Source of the DNA: Limnobacter sp. 130
GTDB taxonomy: Bacteria > Pseudomonadota > Gammaproteobacteria > Burkholderiales > Burkholderiaceae_B
Reading direction: 5' to 3'
Length of the DNA stretch: 64,000 nt
Assembly: GCF_902506325.1 (NCBI RefSeq)
Contig: NZ_LR732328.1
Location: forward strand, 561,882-625,881
This document shows, in pieces, positions 35,016 to 44,944 of this stretch. The notes beneath the pieces are model-generated. The model was not told the DNA's origin, searched no databases, and saw nothing but the letters and a program-made list of their open reading frames with translations. The position numbers were made by a program, and so were the translations under genes. Each line of letters begins with the position of its first letter. Position 1 is the first letter of the stretch.

Positions 35016-36143
35016 ATGCAAAAACTGACCGAGCAAGCACCACAATTCATTCGCGCGATTGCACCTTACAAGGCGGGCAAACCTGTATCCGACGTCGTTC
35101 GCGAGTTGGGTCTTGACCCCAACACGGTTGTGAAGCTGGCCTCGAACGAAAATCCGTTGGGTCTTGGCGAAAAAGCCAAGGCCGCGATTGCGCTGGCTGC
35201 AGCTGATTTGGGTCGTTATCCGGATGCCAATGGATTTGCGCTGAAAGCCAGACTTGCAACGCGCCATGGTGTGAAGCCAGAGCAAATTACTTTGGGCAAT
35301 GGTTCAAATGACGTACTTGAATTGGCGGCCAAGGCGTTTCTGACGCAGGGTACCAGCGCCGTGTTTTCGCAGTACGCATTTGCCGTGTATCCCTTGGCCA
35401 CGCAGGGTTGCGGCGCGCAGTCCAAAGTAGTGCCTGCGGTGTGTTTTACCCATGATCTCGATGGATTCCTGAGCGCGATCGACGACCAAACACGTGTGGT
35501 GTTTATCGCCAACCCGAATAATCCCACAGGCACCTTCTTGCCGCAGCAAAAGCTCTTGGCATTTTTAGAGCAGGTTCCCGAGCATGTGTTGGTGGTGCTG
35601 GACGAAGCCTACAACGAATTCTTAAAGCCTGAAGACCAATACGACTCCACGCAGTGGGTTGCCCGATTCCCCAATTTGCTGGTGTCGCGCAGTTTTTCCA
35701 AAGCGTACGGCCTGGCCGGTTTGCGTGTTGGCTATGCGGTGTCCAGTGTCGAGGTGGCTGATTTGATGAACCGAGTGCGCCAGCCGTTCAATGTCAACTC
35801 CTTGGCGCTGGCTGCGGCTGAAGCCGCAATCGATGATCACGAGTTTCTTCGGAAAACCTATGAAGTAAACCTCAGGGGGCTGGAGCAGATAGAAAGTGGA
35901 TTGAAATTTCTGGGTCTTGAGTTCGTACCTTCTTATGGCAACTTTGTGTTGTTCAAGGCTGGGAACACGCCCGATGCCGGCATGAAAGTGTTTGATGCAT
36001 TGCAGCGTTTGGGCGTCATTGTTCGCCCGGTGAATGGCTATGGTTTGCCTGAGTGGCTACGGGTGTCCATTGGCCTGCCCCACGAAAACGAAGCCTTTTT
36101 GGTCGCCCTGCCCAAGGCGCTGGCCAGCCTACAGGCTCCGTAA
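35016..36143 (+). CDS. hisC: Histidinol-phosphate/aromatic aminotransferase HisC (second-copy type)
   Basis: A 375-residue class I/II PLP aminotransferase. Its PLP-Lys lies in SRSFSKAYGLAGLRVGY, and NPNNPTGTFLP and LDEAYNEF are typical of HisC. Position between pheA and tyrA, as in the Burkholderiales/Pseudomonas supraoperon, indicates an aminotransferase acting on aromatic keto acids or prephenate in addition to histidinol phosphate; a true his-operon copy would be elsewhere. It starts at 35016, 12 bases after the pheA stop, and its TAA overlaps the tyrA start codon. Confidence 0.93.
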   Translation: MQKLTEQAPQFIRAIAPYKAGKPVSDVVRELGLDPNTVVKLASNENPLGLGEKAKAAIALAAADLGRYPDANGFALKARLATRHGVKPEQITLGNGSNDVLELAAKAFLTQGTSAVFSQYAFAVYPLATQGCGAQSKVVPAVCFTHDLDGFLSAIDDQTRVVFIANPNNPTGTFLPQQKLLAFLEQVPEHVLVVLDEAYNEFLKPEDQYDSTQWVARFPNLLVSRSFSKAYGLAGLRVGYAVSSVEVADLMNRVRQPFNVNSLALAAAEAAIDDHEFLRKTYEVNLRGLEQIESGLKFLGLEFVPSYGNFVLFKAGNTPDAGMKVFDALQRLGVIVRPVNGYGLPEWLRVSIGLPHENEAFLVALPKALASLQAP

Positions 36144-37030
36144 TGGTCAAAGGAACCAGTTTTAATCGCATGCTTGCAATCGGGGTGGGCCTGATAGGTG
36201 GCTCAATCTGTCTGGCGGCCAAGAAAAAAGGTTTGGCAGGTCATGTTCTGGGCTATTCGCGCAAACTTGAAACAGCGCATGAGGCGCTTCGCTTGGGCAT
36301 TGTCGATGAATGCATAGCGGGTCCGGGCGATGCCAACGTACGAAATGTCGACGTGGTCGTGCTGTCAATTCCCGTTCGGCAATACAAGCAGGTGCTGACC
36401 CAATTTCTGCCTTCTCTGCCACCCAATTGCTTGATTTTTGATGCGGGTAGTACCAAGTCGGATGTGGCTGTCATGCTAGATGAGCTTGAGCCGCAGTTTC
36501 CAGGTTTGAAATCCCGGTTCGTGTTGGCCCATCCCATTGCGGGTGGCGAATCGCACGGGCCGGCCGCTGCAGTGTCCGATTTGTTTGAAGGGCGCAATTG
36601 CGTGCTGTGCCCCCTGCCACAAACCAACCCGGCTGGTTTGAAAAAAGTTGAAAACTTTTGGGCTGCGATTGGTGCCAAATTAAGCACCATGAATGCCATG
36701 GACCACGATGAAATGTTCGGTGCCGTCAGTCACCTGCCTCATTTGCTCGCTTTTAGTTATGTGGCCAGCGTATTGGGTCATCCCAAAGGTGCTGAGTTCA
36801 TGAAAGAGGGGGGCGCGGGCTACCGGGACTTTACCCGGATTGCAGCAAGTTCACCCGAAATGTGGGCCGATATTTTTCAAAATAACAGCGCTGCTTTATT
36901 GAACATGCTCAGTGGTTTTGAGGCAAATATTTCAAGCCTTCGCGCAGCGATTGAAACCAATGATCGCGCGACGCTGGAGCGTATTTTGAGTCAGGCTTCG
37001 GAGTATCGAAGCCATTGGAAACAGAATTGA
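36143..37030 (+). CDS. tyrA: Prephenate dehydrogenase
   Basis: A 295-residue NAD(P)-dependent dehydrogenase for tyrosine synthesis. The Rossmann motif is AIGVGLIGGSICLAA and HPIAGGESHGP is the catalytic histidine region. It lacks a C-terminal ACT or mutase domain, so it is the short, single-function type. The longest frame begins at 36053 inside hisC; the real start is the ATG at 36143, which overlaps the hisC stop (TAATG), implying coupled translation. aroA follows after 31 bases. Confidence 0.94.
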   Translation: MVKGTSFNRMLAIGVGLIGGSICLAAKKKGLAGHVLGYSRKLETAHEALRLGIVDECIAGPGDANVRNVDVVVLSIPVRQYKQVLTQFLPSLPPNCLIFDAGSTKSDVAVMLDELEPQFPGLKSRFVLAHPIAGGESHGPAAAVSDLFEGRNCVLCPLPQTNPAGLKKVENFWAAIGAKLSTMNAMDHDEMFGAVSHLPHLLAFSYVASVLGHPKGAEFMKEGGAGYRDFTRIAASSPEMWADIFQNNSAALLNMLSGFEANISSLRAAIETNDRATLERILSQASEYRSHWKQN

Positions 37031-37061
37031 TTCAGGCCAATTATTCAACAGGTATTTTGTT

Positions 37062-38405
37062 ATGTCAGATCTGAATTTGATCGAATTTCACGCGAGCAGC
37101 ACAGGGAACATGTCGGGCTTCGCCCGGGTACCTGGCGACAAATCGATTTCTCATCGTTCAATCATGATGGGGTCCATTGCTGAAGGCACCACAGAAGTGG
37201 AAGGCTTTCTGGAAGGCGAGGATGCCTTGGCCACCATGAACGCTTTTCGGGCTTTGGGAGTCAGCATTGACGGGCCTGACCACGGCAAGGTGAAAGTGCA
37301 CGGTGTTGGAATGCACGGCTTGAAAGCCCCGCGCGAGGTACTTGATTGTGGAAACTCCGGTACATCAATGCGGCTGATGTCGGGTCTGCTGGCCGGGCAG
37401 GATTTTGACTGCATGCTGACTGGCGATTCAAGTTTGGGCAAACGCCCCATGAAGCGAGTGATCGATCCGCTGGTGCTGATGGGAGCTCGCATCGAGTCAC
37501 AAGAAGGTGGGCGGCCACCCTTGCACATCCACGGGCGTACCACCTTGAAAGCCATTGACTACGAATTGCCCATGGCCTCGGCACAGGTGAAGTCTTGCGT
37601 GTTGCTGGCTGGTTTGTATGCCGATGGCACCACTACCGTCACCGAGCCTGCGGTAACCCGCGACCACACTGAGCGCATGTTGCGTGGCTTCGGTGTGGAG
37701 GTGATCACCGAAGGTTCCCGGGCCAGCTTGAAGGGTGGCCAAACATTGAAAGCCACAAAAATTGATGTGCCTTCCGACATTTCATCGGCTGCATTTTTCA
37801 TGGTGGCGGCATCCATCGCGCCGCAAGCGGACATTACATTGAAACATGTGGGCTTGAACCCAACCCGCATCGGCGTAATTGATATTTTGAAGTTGATGGG
37901 CGCCAATATCGAGTTGAGCAATCATGCGGAAGTGGGTGGCGAGCCAGTGGCCGATGTACGCATTCGCAGCGCTGCCTTGAAGGGCATTGAAATTCCAGAG
38001 CACCTGGTGCCTTTGGCCATTGATGAGTTCCCTGTGTTGTTTGTCGCTGCGGCCAATGCCACTGGGCGTACCGTGTTGACTGGTGCCGAAGAATTGCGCG
38101 TGAAGGAATCTGATCGAATTGCCGTGATGGCACATGGTCTGCAAAAGTGCGGCATTGATGCAGAACCCACTGAGGACGGCATGATTATCCAGGGCTTGGG
38201 CCATTTGGACGGCTTGCGCTACAAAGCAACAAGTATCGAATCGCAAGGTGATCACCGCATTGCGATGTCATTCAGTGTCGCGGCCATTCGTGCCCACGGC
38301 ACCATGGTTATTCATGGCGCGCAAACGGTAGACACCTCCTTCCCGGGCTTTGTTGCTTTGGCCAATTCATTGGGCATGAATGTCCAATCGGTTCGCAAAG
38401 GTTAA
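37062..38405 (+). CDS. aroA: 3-phosphoshikimate 1-carboxyvinyltransferase (EPSP synthase)
   Basis: A 447-residue enzyme of the shikimate pathway. It makes 5-enolpyruvylshikimate 3-phosphate. Visible motifs are PGDKSISHR, LDCGNSGTSMRLMSGLLAG, DHTERMLRGFG and KESDRIAVMAHGL. A class I-like GNSGTSMR loop is present (with Gly and the usual Pro/Ser positions close to those of glyphosate-sensitive enzymes; not tested). The length is normal and the gene lies in the aro/ser operon, five bases before cmk. Confidence 0.97.
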   Translation: MSDLNLIEFHASSTGNMSGFARVPGDKSISHRSIMMGSIAEGTTEVEGFLEGEDALATMNAFRALGVSIDGPDHGKVKVHGVGMHGLKAPREVLDCGNSGTSMRLMSGLLAGQDFDCMLTGDSSLGKRPMKRVIDPLVLMGARIESQEGGRPPLHIHGRTTLKAIDYELPMASAQVKSCVLLAGLYADGTTTVTEPAVTRDHTERMLRGFGVEVITEGSRASLKGGQTLKATKIDVPSDISSAAFFMVAASIAPQADITLKHVGLNPTRIGVIDILKLMGANIELSNHAEVGGEPVADVRIRSAALKGIEIPEHLVPLAIDEFPVLFVAAANATGRTVLTGAEELRVKESDRIAVMAHGLQKCGIDAEPTEDGMIIQGLGHLDGLRYKATSIESQGDHRIAMSFSVAAIRAHGTMVIHGAQTVDTSFPGFVALANSLGMNVQSVRKG

Positions 38406-38410
38406 ACCTC

Positions 38411-39085
38411 ATGAGCATGTCAAACTGCCCGGTCATTGCCATTGACGGCCCAACCGCCTCGGGAAAGGGCACAGTGGCTGCGTTAGTGGCAGGCCGACTC
38501 GGCTATCACTATCTCGACAGCGGTGCAATTTATCGTGTGTTGGCTGTGGCGGTGGCGCAAACGGGTTTGAATCCAGACCTGTCTGAAGACTTAAAGCAGA
38601 TCATTCCAATGGCTGCCAATTTACCGGTGCAATTTCAAGGGCAAAGCATCCTGCTCCAGGGTAACGATGTGTCGGAAGCCATTCGTACCGAAGAAGCGGG
38701 TGTCATGGCTTCTCGTTTGGCCGTGGTGCCTGAAATTCGTGCAGGCTTGCTGGCGCGTCAACGTGATTTTCGACAGAATCCCGGTTTGGTGGCGGATGGT
38801 CGCGACATGGGGTCTGTTGTTTTTCCCGACTCTGTATTGAAAGTGTTTCTGACAGCCAGCGCACAAGTCCGAGCCGAGCGGCGCGTGAAACAAATTGAAG
38901 GGCGAGGCCAGTCAGCTGACTTTCAGGCCATTTATAACGATCTGATGACCCGCGACAAACGCGACACCGAGCGGGCCGTTGCGCCACTCAAACCCTGCGA
39001 AGATGCCTTGGTGTTGGATTGTTCGAACATGCCAATTGATCAAGTGGTTGCGACCATCTTCACCTGGGCACAAGAACGCATTTAA
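38411..39085 (+). CDS. cmk: Cytidylate kinase
   Basis: A 224-residue P-loop kinase phosphorylating CMP and dCMP. It begins [21 protein letters not shown] (P-loop GPTASGKGT), then [12 protein letters not shown] and [13 protein letters not shown], typical of Cmk. ATG 38411 is five bases after the aroA stop; a second in-frame ATG at 38417 is possible. rpsA follows after a 175-base gap holding its own promoter. Confidence 0.96.
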   Translation: MSMSNCPVIAIDGPTASGKGTVAALVAGRLGYHYLDSGAIYRVLAVAVAQTGLNPDLSEDLKQIIPMAANLPVQFQGQSILLQGNDVSEAIRTEEAGVMASRLAVVPEIRAGLLARQRDFRQNPGLVADGRDMGSVVFPDSVLKVFLTASAQVRAERRVKQIEGRGQSADFQAIYNDLMTRDKRDTERAVAPLKPCEDALVLDCSNMPIDQVVATIFTWAQERI

Positions 39086-39089
39086 ACGC

Positions 39090-39118
39090 TTGATCAGCAA
39101 AGACTTTCTTGGTATAAT
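39090..39118 (+). promoter_or_regulatory. Sigma-70 promoter of rpsA
   Basis: TTGATC (39090-39095) and TATAAT (39113-39118) are separated by exactly 17 bases. Transcription should start near 39125, giving a leader of about 135 bases before the rpsA ATG. This lies directly after the cmk stop (39085), so rpsA has its own promoter as well as any read-through from cmk. Confidence 0.7.
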
Positions 39119-39260
39119 CTCATCCCTTGTTTGCTTAACAGCGCCTGTTTTTTCAAGCAGGTCTTTGTGTGCTGAACAAGAAGCCGTGCTTTTCAATCCC
39201 GAATGGCACGTTTTTGAACTCCGCCTTGCTTCCCGCAATGGCGTGTTAAATCTCAAATTT

Positions 39261-40964
39261 ATGACCACAACTGAAATTACCCAAGCCCCAGATAGCTTTG
39301 CAGCTATGTTTGAAGAAAGCCTGAATCGCAAAGAAATGCGCGCAGGCGAAGTGATCACAGCCGAAGTTGTTCGTGTTGATTACAACTACGTTGTTGTGAA
39401 TGCCGGGCTGAAATCTGAAAGCTACATTCCCCTCGAAGAATTTAAAGACGACCACGGCAACATCGAAGTCAACGACGGTGACTTCATCTCCGTGGCCATC
39501 GAAGCGCTGGAAAACGGTTACGGCGAAACATTGCTGTCCCGCGACAAGGCCAAGCGTCTGTCCGCATGGCTGAGCCTGGAGCAAGCTCTGGAATCAGGCG
39601 AGCTGGTAACAGGTACCATCACCGGCAAGGTGAAGGGCGGCCTGACCGTGATGGTCAACAGCATTCGTGCTTTCCTGCCAGGTTCACTGGTAGATGTGCG
39701 CCCCGTGAAAGACACCACACCATTCGAAGGCAAGACCCTCGAATTCAAGGTGATCAAGCTGGATCGCAAGCGCAACAACGTTGTGTTGTCACGCCGTGCA
39801 GTGGTTGAAGCCACCATGGGTGAAGAGCGTGAAAAGCTCCTGTCCAACCTGCAGGAAGGTTCTGTAGTCAAGGGCATCGTCAAGAACATCACCGACTACG
39901 GCGCGTTCGTGGATCTGGGTGGTATCGACGGCCTGTTGCACATCACCGACCTGGCATGGCGTCGTGTACGTCACCCGTCAGAAGTGCTGACAGTTGGCGA
40001 AGAAATCGAAGCAAAAGTATTGAAGTTCGACCAGGAAAAGAACCGCGTGTCCTTGGGCGTGAAGCAGCTTGGCGAAGACCCATGGGTCGGTTTGTCACGT
40101 CGTTACCCAGCCGACACACGTTTGTTCGGAAAAGTAACCAACATTACTGACTACGGCGCATTTGTTGAAGTTGAGCAAGGCATTGAAGGTTTGGTACACG
40201 TTTCAGAAATGGACTGGACCAACAAGAACGTAGATCCCAAGAAAGTTGTTACTTTGGGCGACGAAGTTGAAGTCATGGTTCTGGAAATCGACGAAGAGCG
40301 TCGTCGTATCAGCCTGGGCATGAAGCAATGTGCGGCCAACCCTTGGGAAGAGTTCTCTACCAGCTTCAAGAAAGGCGACAAAGTATCTGGCGCAATCAAG
40401 TCAATCACTGACTTCGGCGTATTCATCGGCTTGCCTGGTGGTATCGATGGCTTGGTGCACCTGTCTGACCTGTCCTGGAACGAAACCGGCGAAGAAGCCG
40501 TGCGTCGTTTCAAGAAAGGTGACGAAGTTGAAGCCTTGGTATTGGCAATCGACACTGAGCGTGAGCGCATCAGCTTGGGTATCAAGCAGTTGTCGGGCGA
40601 CCCCTTCACAGTGTTCGCATCATCCAATGACCGTGGCAGCATGGTCAACGGTACTGTTAAATCAGTAGACGCCAAAGGTGTTGTTGTCGACCTTGGCGAT
40701 GACATCGAAGGCTACCTGCGTGCTTCCGAGATCTCCAACGACCGTGTTGAAGATGCTCGCAATGCATACAAGGAAGGCGACGCTGTAACAGCCATGGTAA
40801 TCAACGTGGACCGCAAGGCCCGTTCGATCGCTTTGTCCATCAAGGCCAAAGACCAGGTTGATACCGATGAAGCCATGAAGAAAATCTCTGAAGAAAGCGC
40901 AGGCTCTGCTGGTACAACCAGCTTGGGCGCGTTGTTGAAAGCAAAGCTGGGTAACAACCAGTAA
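39261..40964 (+). CDS. rpsA: 30S ribosomal protein S1
   Basis: A 567-residue protein with six repeated S1 RNA-binding domains, seen as recurrent blocks such as [52 protein letters not shown] and [25 protein letters not shown]. It assists mRNA unfolding and start-site selection. Although an open frame extends back to 38979, the N-terminus of homologues begins MTTTEITQ near ATG 39261. No Shine-Dalgarno sequence precedes this ATG (ATCTCAAATTT), as is also the case in E. coli, where S1 regulates its own translation. Terminator at 40979-41007. Confidence 0.97.
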   Translation: MTTTEITQAPDSFAAMFEESLNRKEMRAGEVITAEVVRVDYNYVVVNAGLKSESYIPLEEFKDDHGNIEVNDGDFISVAIEALENGYGETLLSRDKAKRLSAWLSLEQALESGELVTGTITGKVKGGLTVMVNSIRAFLPGSLVDVRPVKDTTPFEGKTLEFKVIKLDRKRNNVVLSRRAVVEATMGEEREKLLSNLQEGSVVKGIVKNITDYGAFVDLGGIDGLLHITDLAWRRVRHPSEVLTVGEEIEAKVLKFDQEKNRVSLGVKQLGEDPWVGLSRRYPADTRLFGKVTNITDYGAFVEVEQGIEGLVHVSEMDWTNKNVDPKKVVTLGDEVEVMVLEIDEERRRISLGMKQCAANPWEEFSTSFKKGDKVSGAIKSITDFGVFIGLPGGIDGLVHLSDLSWNETGEEAVRRFKKGDEVEALVLAIDTERERISLGIKQLSGDPFTVFASSNDRGSMVNGTVKSVDAKGVVVDLGDDIEGYLRASEISNDRVEDARNAYKEGDAVTAMVINVDRKARSIALSIKAKDQVDTDEAMKKISEESAGSAGTTSLGALLKAKLGNNQ

Positions 40965-40978
40965 TCAGTCTGTAGAAG

Positions 40979-41007
40979 TGGCGCTTCCCATTCGGGAAGC
41001 GCCTTTT
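40979..41007 (+). terminator. Terminator between rpsA and ihfB
   Basis: GGCGCTTCCC and GGGAAGCGCC pair with a four-base loop, then a T-run follows. It lies 14 bases after the rpsA stop and 13 before the ihfB start, so ihfB expression may rely on partial read-through or on a promoter inside rpsA. Confidence 0.85.
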
Positions 41008-41020
41008 TATTTCAAGAACA

Positions 41021-41317
41021 ATGACAAAATCAGAACTCATCAATCAGCTGGTCAAGCGTTTCCCCAAGTTGCCTGTGCGCGACACGGACTTCGCTGTCAA
41101 AAGCATTCTCGATTCCATGACTCAAGCCTTGGCCGAAGGTCAGCGCATTGAGATTCGAGGGTTCGGCAGTTTCTCCCTGACTCGTCGCCCGCAGCGTGTG
41201 GGTCGCAATCCGAAGTCAGGAGAACAGGTGGTTGTGCCTGAAAAGCGCGTGCCACACTTTAAGCCCGGCAAAGAGCTACGCGAGCGAGTTGATTTATACT
41301 CCAAGAAAGAGAGTTAA
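41021..41317 (+). CDS. ihfB: Integration host factor beta subunit
   Basis: A 98-residue HU/IHF DNA-bending protein. It begins [15 protein letters not shown]; the DNA-inserting loop region is [25 protein letters not shown], with the Pro (VPHF) that intercalates DNA. Downstream of rpsA, as usual in proteobacteria. It acts as a heterodimer with IhfA (not in this window) in replication, recombination and regulation. Confidence 0.96.
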   Translation: MTKSELINQLVKRFPKLPVRDTDFAVKSILDSMTQALAEGQRIEIRGFGSFSLTRRPQRVGRNPKSGEQVVVPEKRVPHFKPGKELRERVDLYSKKES

Positions 41318-41398
41318 TTCGATCGTTCTTCGGTGAAGCCTGAGTTATCACGCCGATGAATGTATCGGTGTTGATCCAACTACAAACAGGGGACCACC

Positions 41399-41740
41399 TT
41401 GAAAATACTTGCCTGGGTAGTGCGACTTGCACTCTTCCTTGTTGTTCTCACCTTTTCAATCCGAAACACAGATTTAGTCACAGTGAAATGGTTGCCTGGT
41501 CTTGAAATTCAGGTGCAACTGGTTGTGGCATTGCTGATTGCACTGTTACTTGGTGCAGTGTTCGCGTGGATTTCACTTCTACCGTCCTGGTTAAAAGCCA
41601 AGCGTGCCGCATCTGTGGCCTCCAAAAATGCCGAACGTCTTGAGCGAGAGTTGAATCAACTTAAAGCGCAAGGCAACACGGCGGTTATCGTTGAAGAACC
41701 CATGCCCGCATTGCCAATAGGCCCAAGTCATGGAATTTGA
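41399..41740 (+). CDS. lapA: Lipopolysaccharide assembly protein A (LapA, DUF1049)
   Basis: A 113-residue inner-membrane protein with two hydrophobic helices (about 7-25 and 45-65) and a charged coiled-coil tail (ASKNAERLERELNQLKAQ). The family motif 'VVLTFSIRNTDLVTVKWLPG' region (about residues 15-35) identifies it as LapA, which works with LapB to regulate LpxC turnover. It uses a TTG start preceded by AGGGGA. The lapB ATG overlaps its 3' end by eleven bases. Confidence 0.9.
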   Translation: MKILAWVVRLALFLVVLTFSIRNTDLVTVKWLPGLEIQVQLVVALLIALLLGAVFAWISLLPSWLKAKRAASVASKNAERLERELNQLKAQGNTAVIVEEPMPALPIGPSHGI

Positions 41741-42950
41741 AACTTGGTGGTTGGTACTCATTCCGCTGATTTTCAGTTTGGGGTGGATGGCGGCACGTCT
41801 GGAAAAACGTTCAGACGCATCAGTGCGTGGTCAATTGCCAGCATCCTATTTCAAAGGCGTTAATTTTCTGCTCAGCGAGCAGCCTGACAAGGCCATTGAT
41901 GCGTTTCTGGAAGTGGCGGCGATTGATACCCACACCGTTGAATTGCACTTTGCGCTGGCCAATCTGTTTCGCAAAAAAGGTGAAATTGACCGCGCCATCC
42001 GGGTTCACCAGTTTTTGACCACACGCGAGCAAATCACCTCCTCAGACCGGGAAAAGGCCACCTATGAGCTGGGTGTTGATTTCCTCAGGGCCGGTATTCT
42101 TGATCGCGCCGAGCAGGCCTTTCACAGTTTGTCGAATTCCCACATGAAAGCCGAAGCGTCTCGCCAGCTGCTGGAGTTATACGAGCTGGAAAAGGCGTGG
42201 GACAAGGCCATTGCGCAGGCCCACAAACTTCGAGAGTACGGTGCCGATGTGCCAGCGGGCGACATTGCGCACTTTTACTGCGAACTTGCTGCCCAGTTGA
42301 TTGATGAGGGTGATTTGCCCAAAGCCAAGGCTGAGCTGCAAAACGCATTGCTAACGGATGCGCAAAACGTACGTGCGTCCCTGTTGTTGGGTGAAATTTA
42401 CTTCACGCAGAATCAGTTTGAAGATGCGATTGGCCAGTGGCGCGCCGCTGAGCGTCAAAATCCCTGGTATCTACCCTTGGTTGGGCCGAATATGTGGGCC
42501 GCATTCAAGAAACTTGAGCGTGAGGAAGAGGGTATTGCAGCCTTGCTGGAATACTGCACCATGTATCCTTCGATTGATTTGTTGCTGGTGCTGGCGCAAG
42601 CTGTTGAAGAAACGAAGGGGCCTTTTGCGGCGTTCGAATTGTTGCGTGAGCAAGTGCGTGCCCGCCCCAGTTTGCTGGGTTTGGACAAGTTGCTGGAACA
42701 TCAGCTGCGCGGCAAGCTCGACGACGATCGAATGCAGGATCTTCGCCTGACGCGCGAGTTGATTTCAAAACATACGCAGCGCCTGGAGCGTTATCGTTGT
42801 CAGTCTTGTGGTTTTCAGGCCAAGAAGTTTTATTGGCAATGCCCAGGTTGCGCCAATTGGGATTCGATTGTGCCGCGCCGTGCTGAAGAACTTGATTTTT
42901 ACCCGGTGTCTGCAAAAAAGGCTGCACACACCCAGGCTCATACCCATTAA
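41730..42950 (+). CDS. lapB: Lipopolysaccharide assembly protein B (LapB)
   Basis: A 406-residue protein with an N-terminal membrane anchor (WWLVLIPLIFSLGWMAARLEKR), a set of TPR repeats through the middle, and a C-terminal rubredoxin-like zinc domain (CQSCGFQAKKFYWQCPGCANWDS; four Cys). In E. coli it controls proteolysis of LpxC by FtsH, and so LPS synthesis. The start overlaps lapA and the gene is followed 14 bases later by the heptose kinase gene, linking LPS regulation with core synthesis. Confidence 0.94.
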   Translation: MEFETWWLVLIPLIFSLGWMAARLEKRSDASVRGQLPASYFKGVNFLLSEQPDKAIDAFLEVAAIDTHTVELHFALANLFRKKGEIDRAIRVHQFLTTREQITSSDREKATYELGVDFLRAGILDRAEQAFHSLSNSHMKAEASRQLLELYELEKAWDKAIAQAHKLREYGADVPAGDIAHFYCELAAQLIDEGDLPKAKAELQNALLTDAQNVRASLLLGEIYFTQNQFEDAIGQWRAAERQNPWYLPLVGPNMWAAFKKLEREEEGIAALLEYCTMYPSIDLLLVLAQAVEETKGPFAAFELLREQVRARPSLLGLDKLLEHQLRGKLDDDRMQDLRLTRELISKHTQRLERYRCQSCGFQAKKFYWQCPGCANWDSIVPRRAEELDFYPVSAKKAAHTQAHTH

Positions 42951-42963
42951 AACAGGCTGAACA

Positions 42964-43887
42964 ATGGTCGACAGGTCTCAATTTAAAGACGCTAAAATTC
43001 TCGTGGTCGGCGATGTCATGCTGGATCGCTATTGGTTTGGCGATGTAGAGCGCATTTCTCCAGAGGCACCCGTGCCCGTGGTTTTAGTGGGCACCAAAGA
43101 TGAACGATTGGGTGGCGCGGCCAACGTGGCCATTAATGCCAGTTCATTGGGCGCGCAACTGTGTTTGATGGGTGTAGTTGGCAACGACGAACCTGGCCAC
43201 ACCGTTGAAGCTTTGCTTGAAAAAAGTGGCGTGCGTTCACGTTTGCTGAAAGATCCGAATTTTCCCACCACCGTTAAGCTGCGTGTGATCGCCCGCCAAC
43301 AACAGCTGGTACGTATTGATTTCGAAGAGCGCCCTTCGCCTGAGCAATTGACGACGAAAATGGAGTTGTTTGAGCAGGAATACACCAATCACGATGTAAT
43401 TCTGTTTTCAGACTATGGCAAAGGCAGCCTGGAGCATGTCGCAGAAATGATTGCTTTGTGTAAAAAGGCGGGCAAAACCACCTTGGTCGACCCCAAAGGG
43501 GACGACTACGGCAAGTATGCTGGTGCGTCGGTACTTACTCCAAATCGTTCGGAGTTCAAACAGGTCATGGGTAGCTGGAAAACCGAAGCCCAGTTGATTG
43601 AAAAGGCGCAAATTTTGCGTGAGCGTTTGAGTTTGGGGGCCTTGTTGTTGACACGCTCGGAAGAGGGTATGACGTTGTTCACTGCGGAGGGTAGTTTCCA
43701 TGTGCCTGCCCAGGCCCGCGAGGTGTTTGATGTGTCGGGTGCCGGTGACACTGTAATTGCAACGCTGGCTTGTGCGGTTGGTTCGGGTATGAGTTTGCCA
43801 GACAGCGTGGCATTGGCCAACAAGGCCGGCGGTGTGGTGGTTGGCAAATTGGGTACTGCTGTGATATTGCCGGAAGAGCTAAATTAA
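42964..43887 (+). CDS. rfaE1: D-glycero-beta-D-manno-heptose-7-phosphate kinase (HldE kinase domain)
   Basis: A 307-residue PfkB-family kinase. The start [30 protein letters not shown] and the C-terminal [18 protein letters not shown] (anion hole and catalytic Asp) are those of the RfaE kinase domain. The length stops at domain I, so the adenylyltransferase domain of the bifunctional HldE is absent here and must be encoded elsewhere, as usual in Burkholderiales. It feeds hldD immediately downstream. Confidence 0.95.
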   Translation: MVDRSQFKDAKILVVGDVMLDRYWFGDVERISPEAPVPVVLVGTKDERLGGAANVAINASSLGAQLCLMGVVGNDEPGHTVEALLEKSGVRSRLLKDPNFPTTVKLRVIARQQQLVRIDFEERPSPEQLTTKMELFEQEYTNHDVILFSDYGKGSLEHVAEMIALCKKAGKTTLVDPKGDDYGKYAGASVLTPNRSEFKQVMGSWKTEAQLIEKAQILRERLSLGALLLTRSEEGMTLFTAEGSFHVPAQAREVFDVSGAGDTVIATLACAVGSGMSLPDSVALANKAGGVVVGKLGTAVILPEELN

Positions 43888-43900
43888 AGGATTTGAGACG

Positions 43901-44911
43901 ATGAAAGTGATTGTGACCGGTGCCGCCGGTTTGATCGGCAGCAATTTGGTAAAAGCGCTCAACGATCGAGGCATTACCGATGTGTTGGCTGTGGACAACC
44001 TGACCAAGGGCGACAAGTTTTTGAATCTGGTGGATTGTGAAATTTCCGATTACCTCGATAAAACTGATTTCCTGGCGCGAATTGAGCGCGGCGAATTTGG
44101 CAAGTTTGATGCGATTTTTCATGAAGGTGCTTGTTCCGACACCATGGAGCACAATGGCAACTACATGATGGCCAATAACTTTCGCTACACTCAGGCCCTG
44201 TTTGAGTGGGCGCAGCGCACTGGCACCCCATTCCTGTACGCATCCTCGGCCGCGGTTTACGGCGGCAGCACGGAATTTATCGAAAACCGTGAAGTTGAAA
44301 AGCCGCTGAATGTGTATGGATACTCCAAGTTCTTGTTCGACCAGGTGTTGCGCAGGCAAATGAATATTGGTCTGAAGGCGCCGGTATTTGGCTTTCGATA
44401 TTTCAATGTGTACGGCGATCGTGAGCAGCACAAAGGCCGTATGGCTTCGGTGGCGTTTCACAACTTCAATCAATTTCGTGAGGGCGGCTCGGTTAAATTG
44501 TTTGGCCCTTACGGTGGTTACGAAGCGGGTTGCCAGCAGCGCGATTTCGTGTCGATCGAAGATGTCGTCAAGGTGAACATGTTCTTTTTCGAGCAGGCGA
44601 GCACTGCGCCTTCGGGTGTCTACAATTTAGGTACCGGGCGCGCACAAACCTTCAATGATGTGGCCTTGACCACATTGAACACTCTGCGAGAGAGTCAGGG
44701 CAGTGCTACTTTGAGTTTGAATGAAGCGGTGCAGGGCGGCTTTATTGAGTACATTGAGTTTCCGGATGCTTTGAAAGGCAAGTACCAAAGTTACACGCAA
44801 GCCGATTTGAGCAATTTGCGTGCAGCGGGTTACACAGGTAGTTTTTACAGCGTAGAAGCGGGTGTGGCGCGGTATGTTGGGCGTTTAATTAAAAAATATT
44901 TGAAACCATGA
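43901..44911 (+). CDS. hldD: ADP-L-glycero-D-manno-heptose 6-epimerase
   Basis: A 336-residue extended SDR that converts ADP-D-glycero- to ADP-L-glycero-manno-heptose, the LPS inner-core precursor. [15 protein letters not shown] binds [12 protein letters not shown] is a hallmark segment, and [10 protein letters not shown] holds the catalytic Tyr and Lys. It follows the kinase by 13 bases, and both act in the same pathway. A structured intergenic segment and terminator follow. Confidence 0.96.
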   Translation: MKVIVTGAAGLIGSNLVKALNDRGITDVLAVDNLTKGDKFLNLVDCEISDYLDKTDFLARIERGEFGKFDAIFHEGACSDTMEHNGNYMMANNFRYTQALFEWAQRTGTPFLYASSAAVYGGSTEFIENREVEKPLNVYGYSKFLFDQVLRRQMNIGLKAPVFGFRYFNVYGDREQHKGRMASVAFHNFNQFREGGSVKLFGPYGGYEAGCQQRDFVSIEDVVKVNMFFFEQASTAPSGVYNLGTGRAQTFNDVALTTLNTLRESQGSATLSLNEAVQGGFIEYIEFPDALKGKYQSYTQADLSNLRAAGYTGSFYSVEAGVARYVGRLIKKYLKP

Positions 44912-44944
44912 AACTAATGCGGAGAGGATGACACTTATTAATGT

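Noticed and set aside
36053-36142. Longer TyrA beginning inside hisC
   Set aside because: The 30 extra residues are an out-of-frame reading of hisC, and the ATG at 36143 overlaps the hisC stop as expected for coupled genes.
38979-39260. 94-residue N-terminal extension of S1 overlapping cmk
   Set aside because: It overlaps cmk out of frame and crosses the rpsA promoter; homologues begin at MTTTEITQ.
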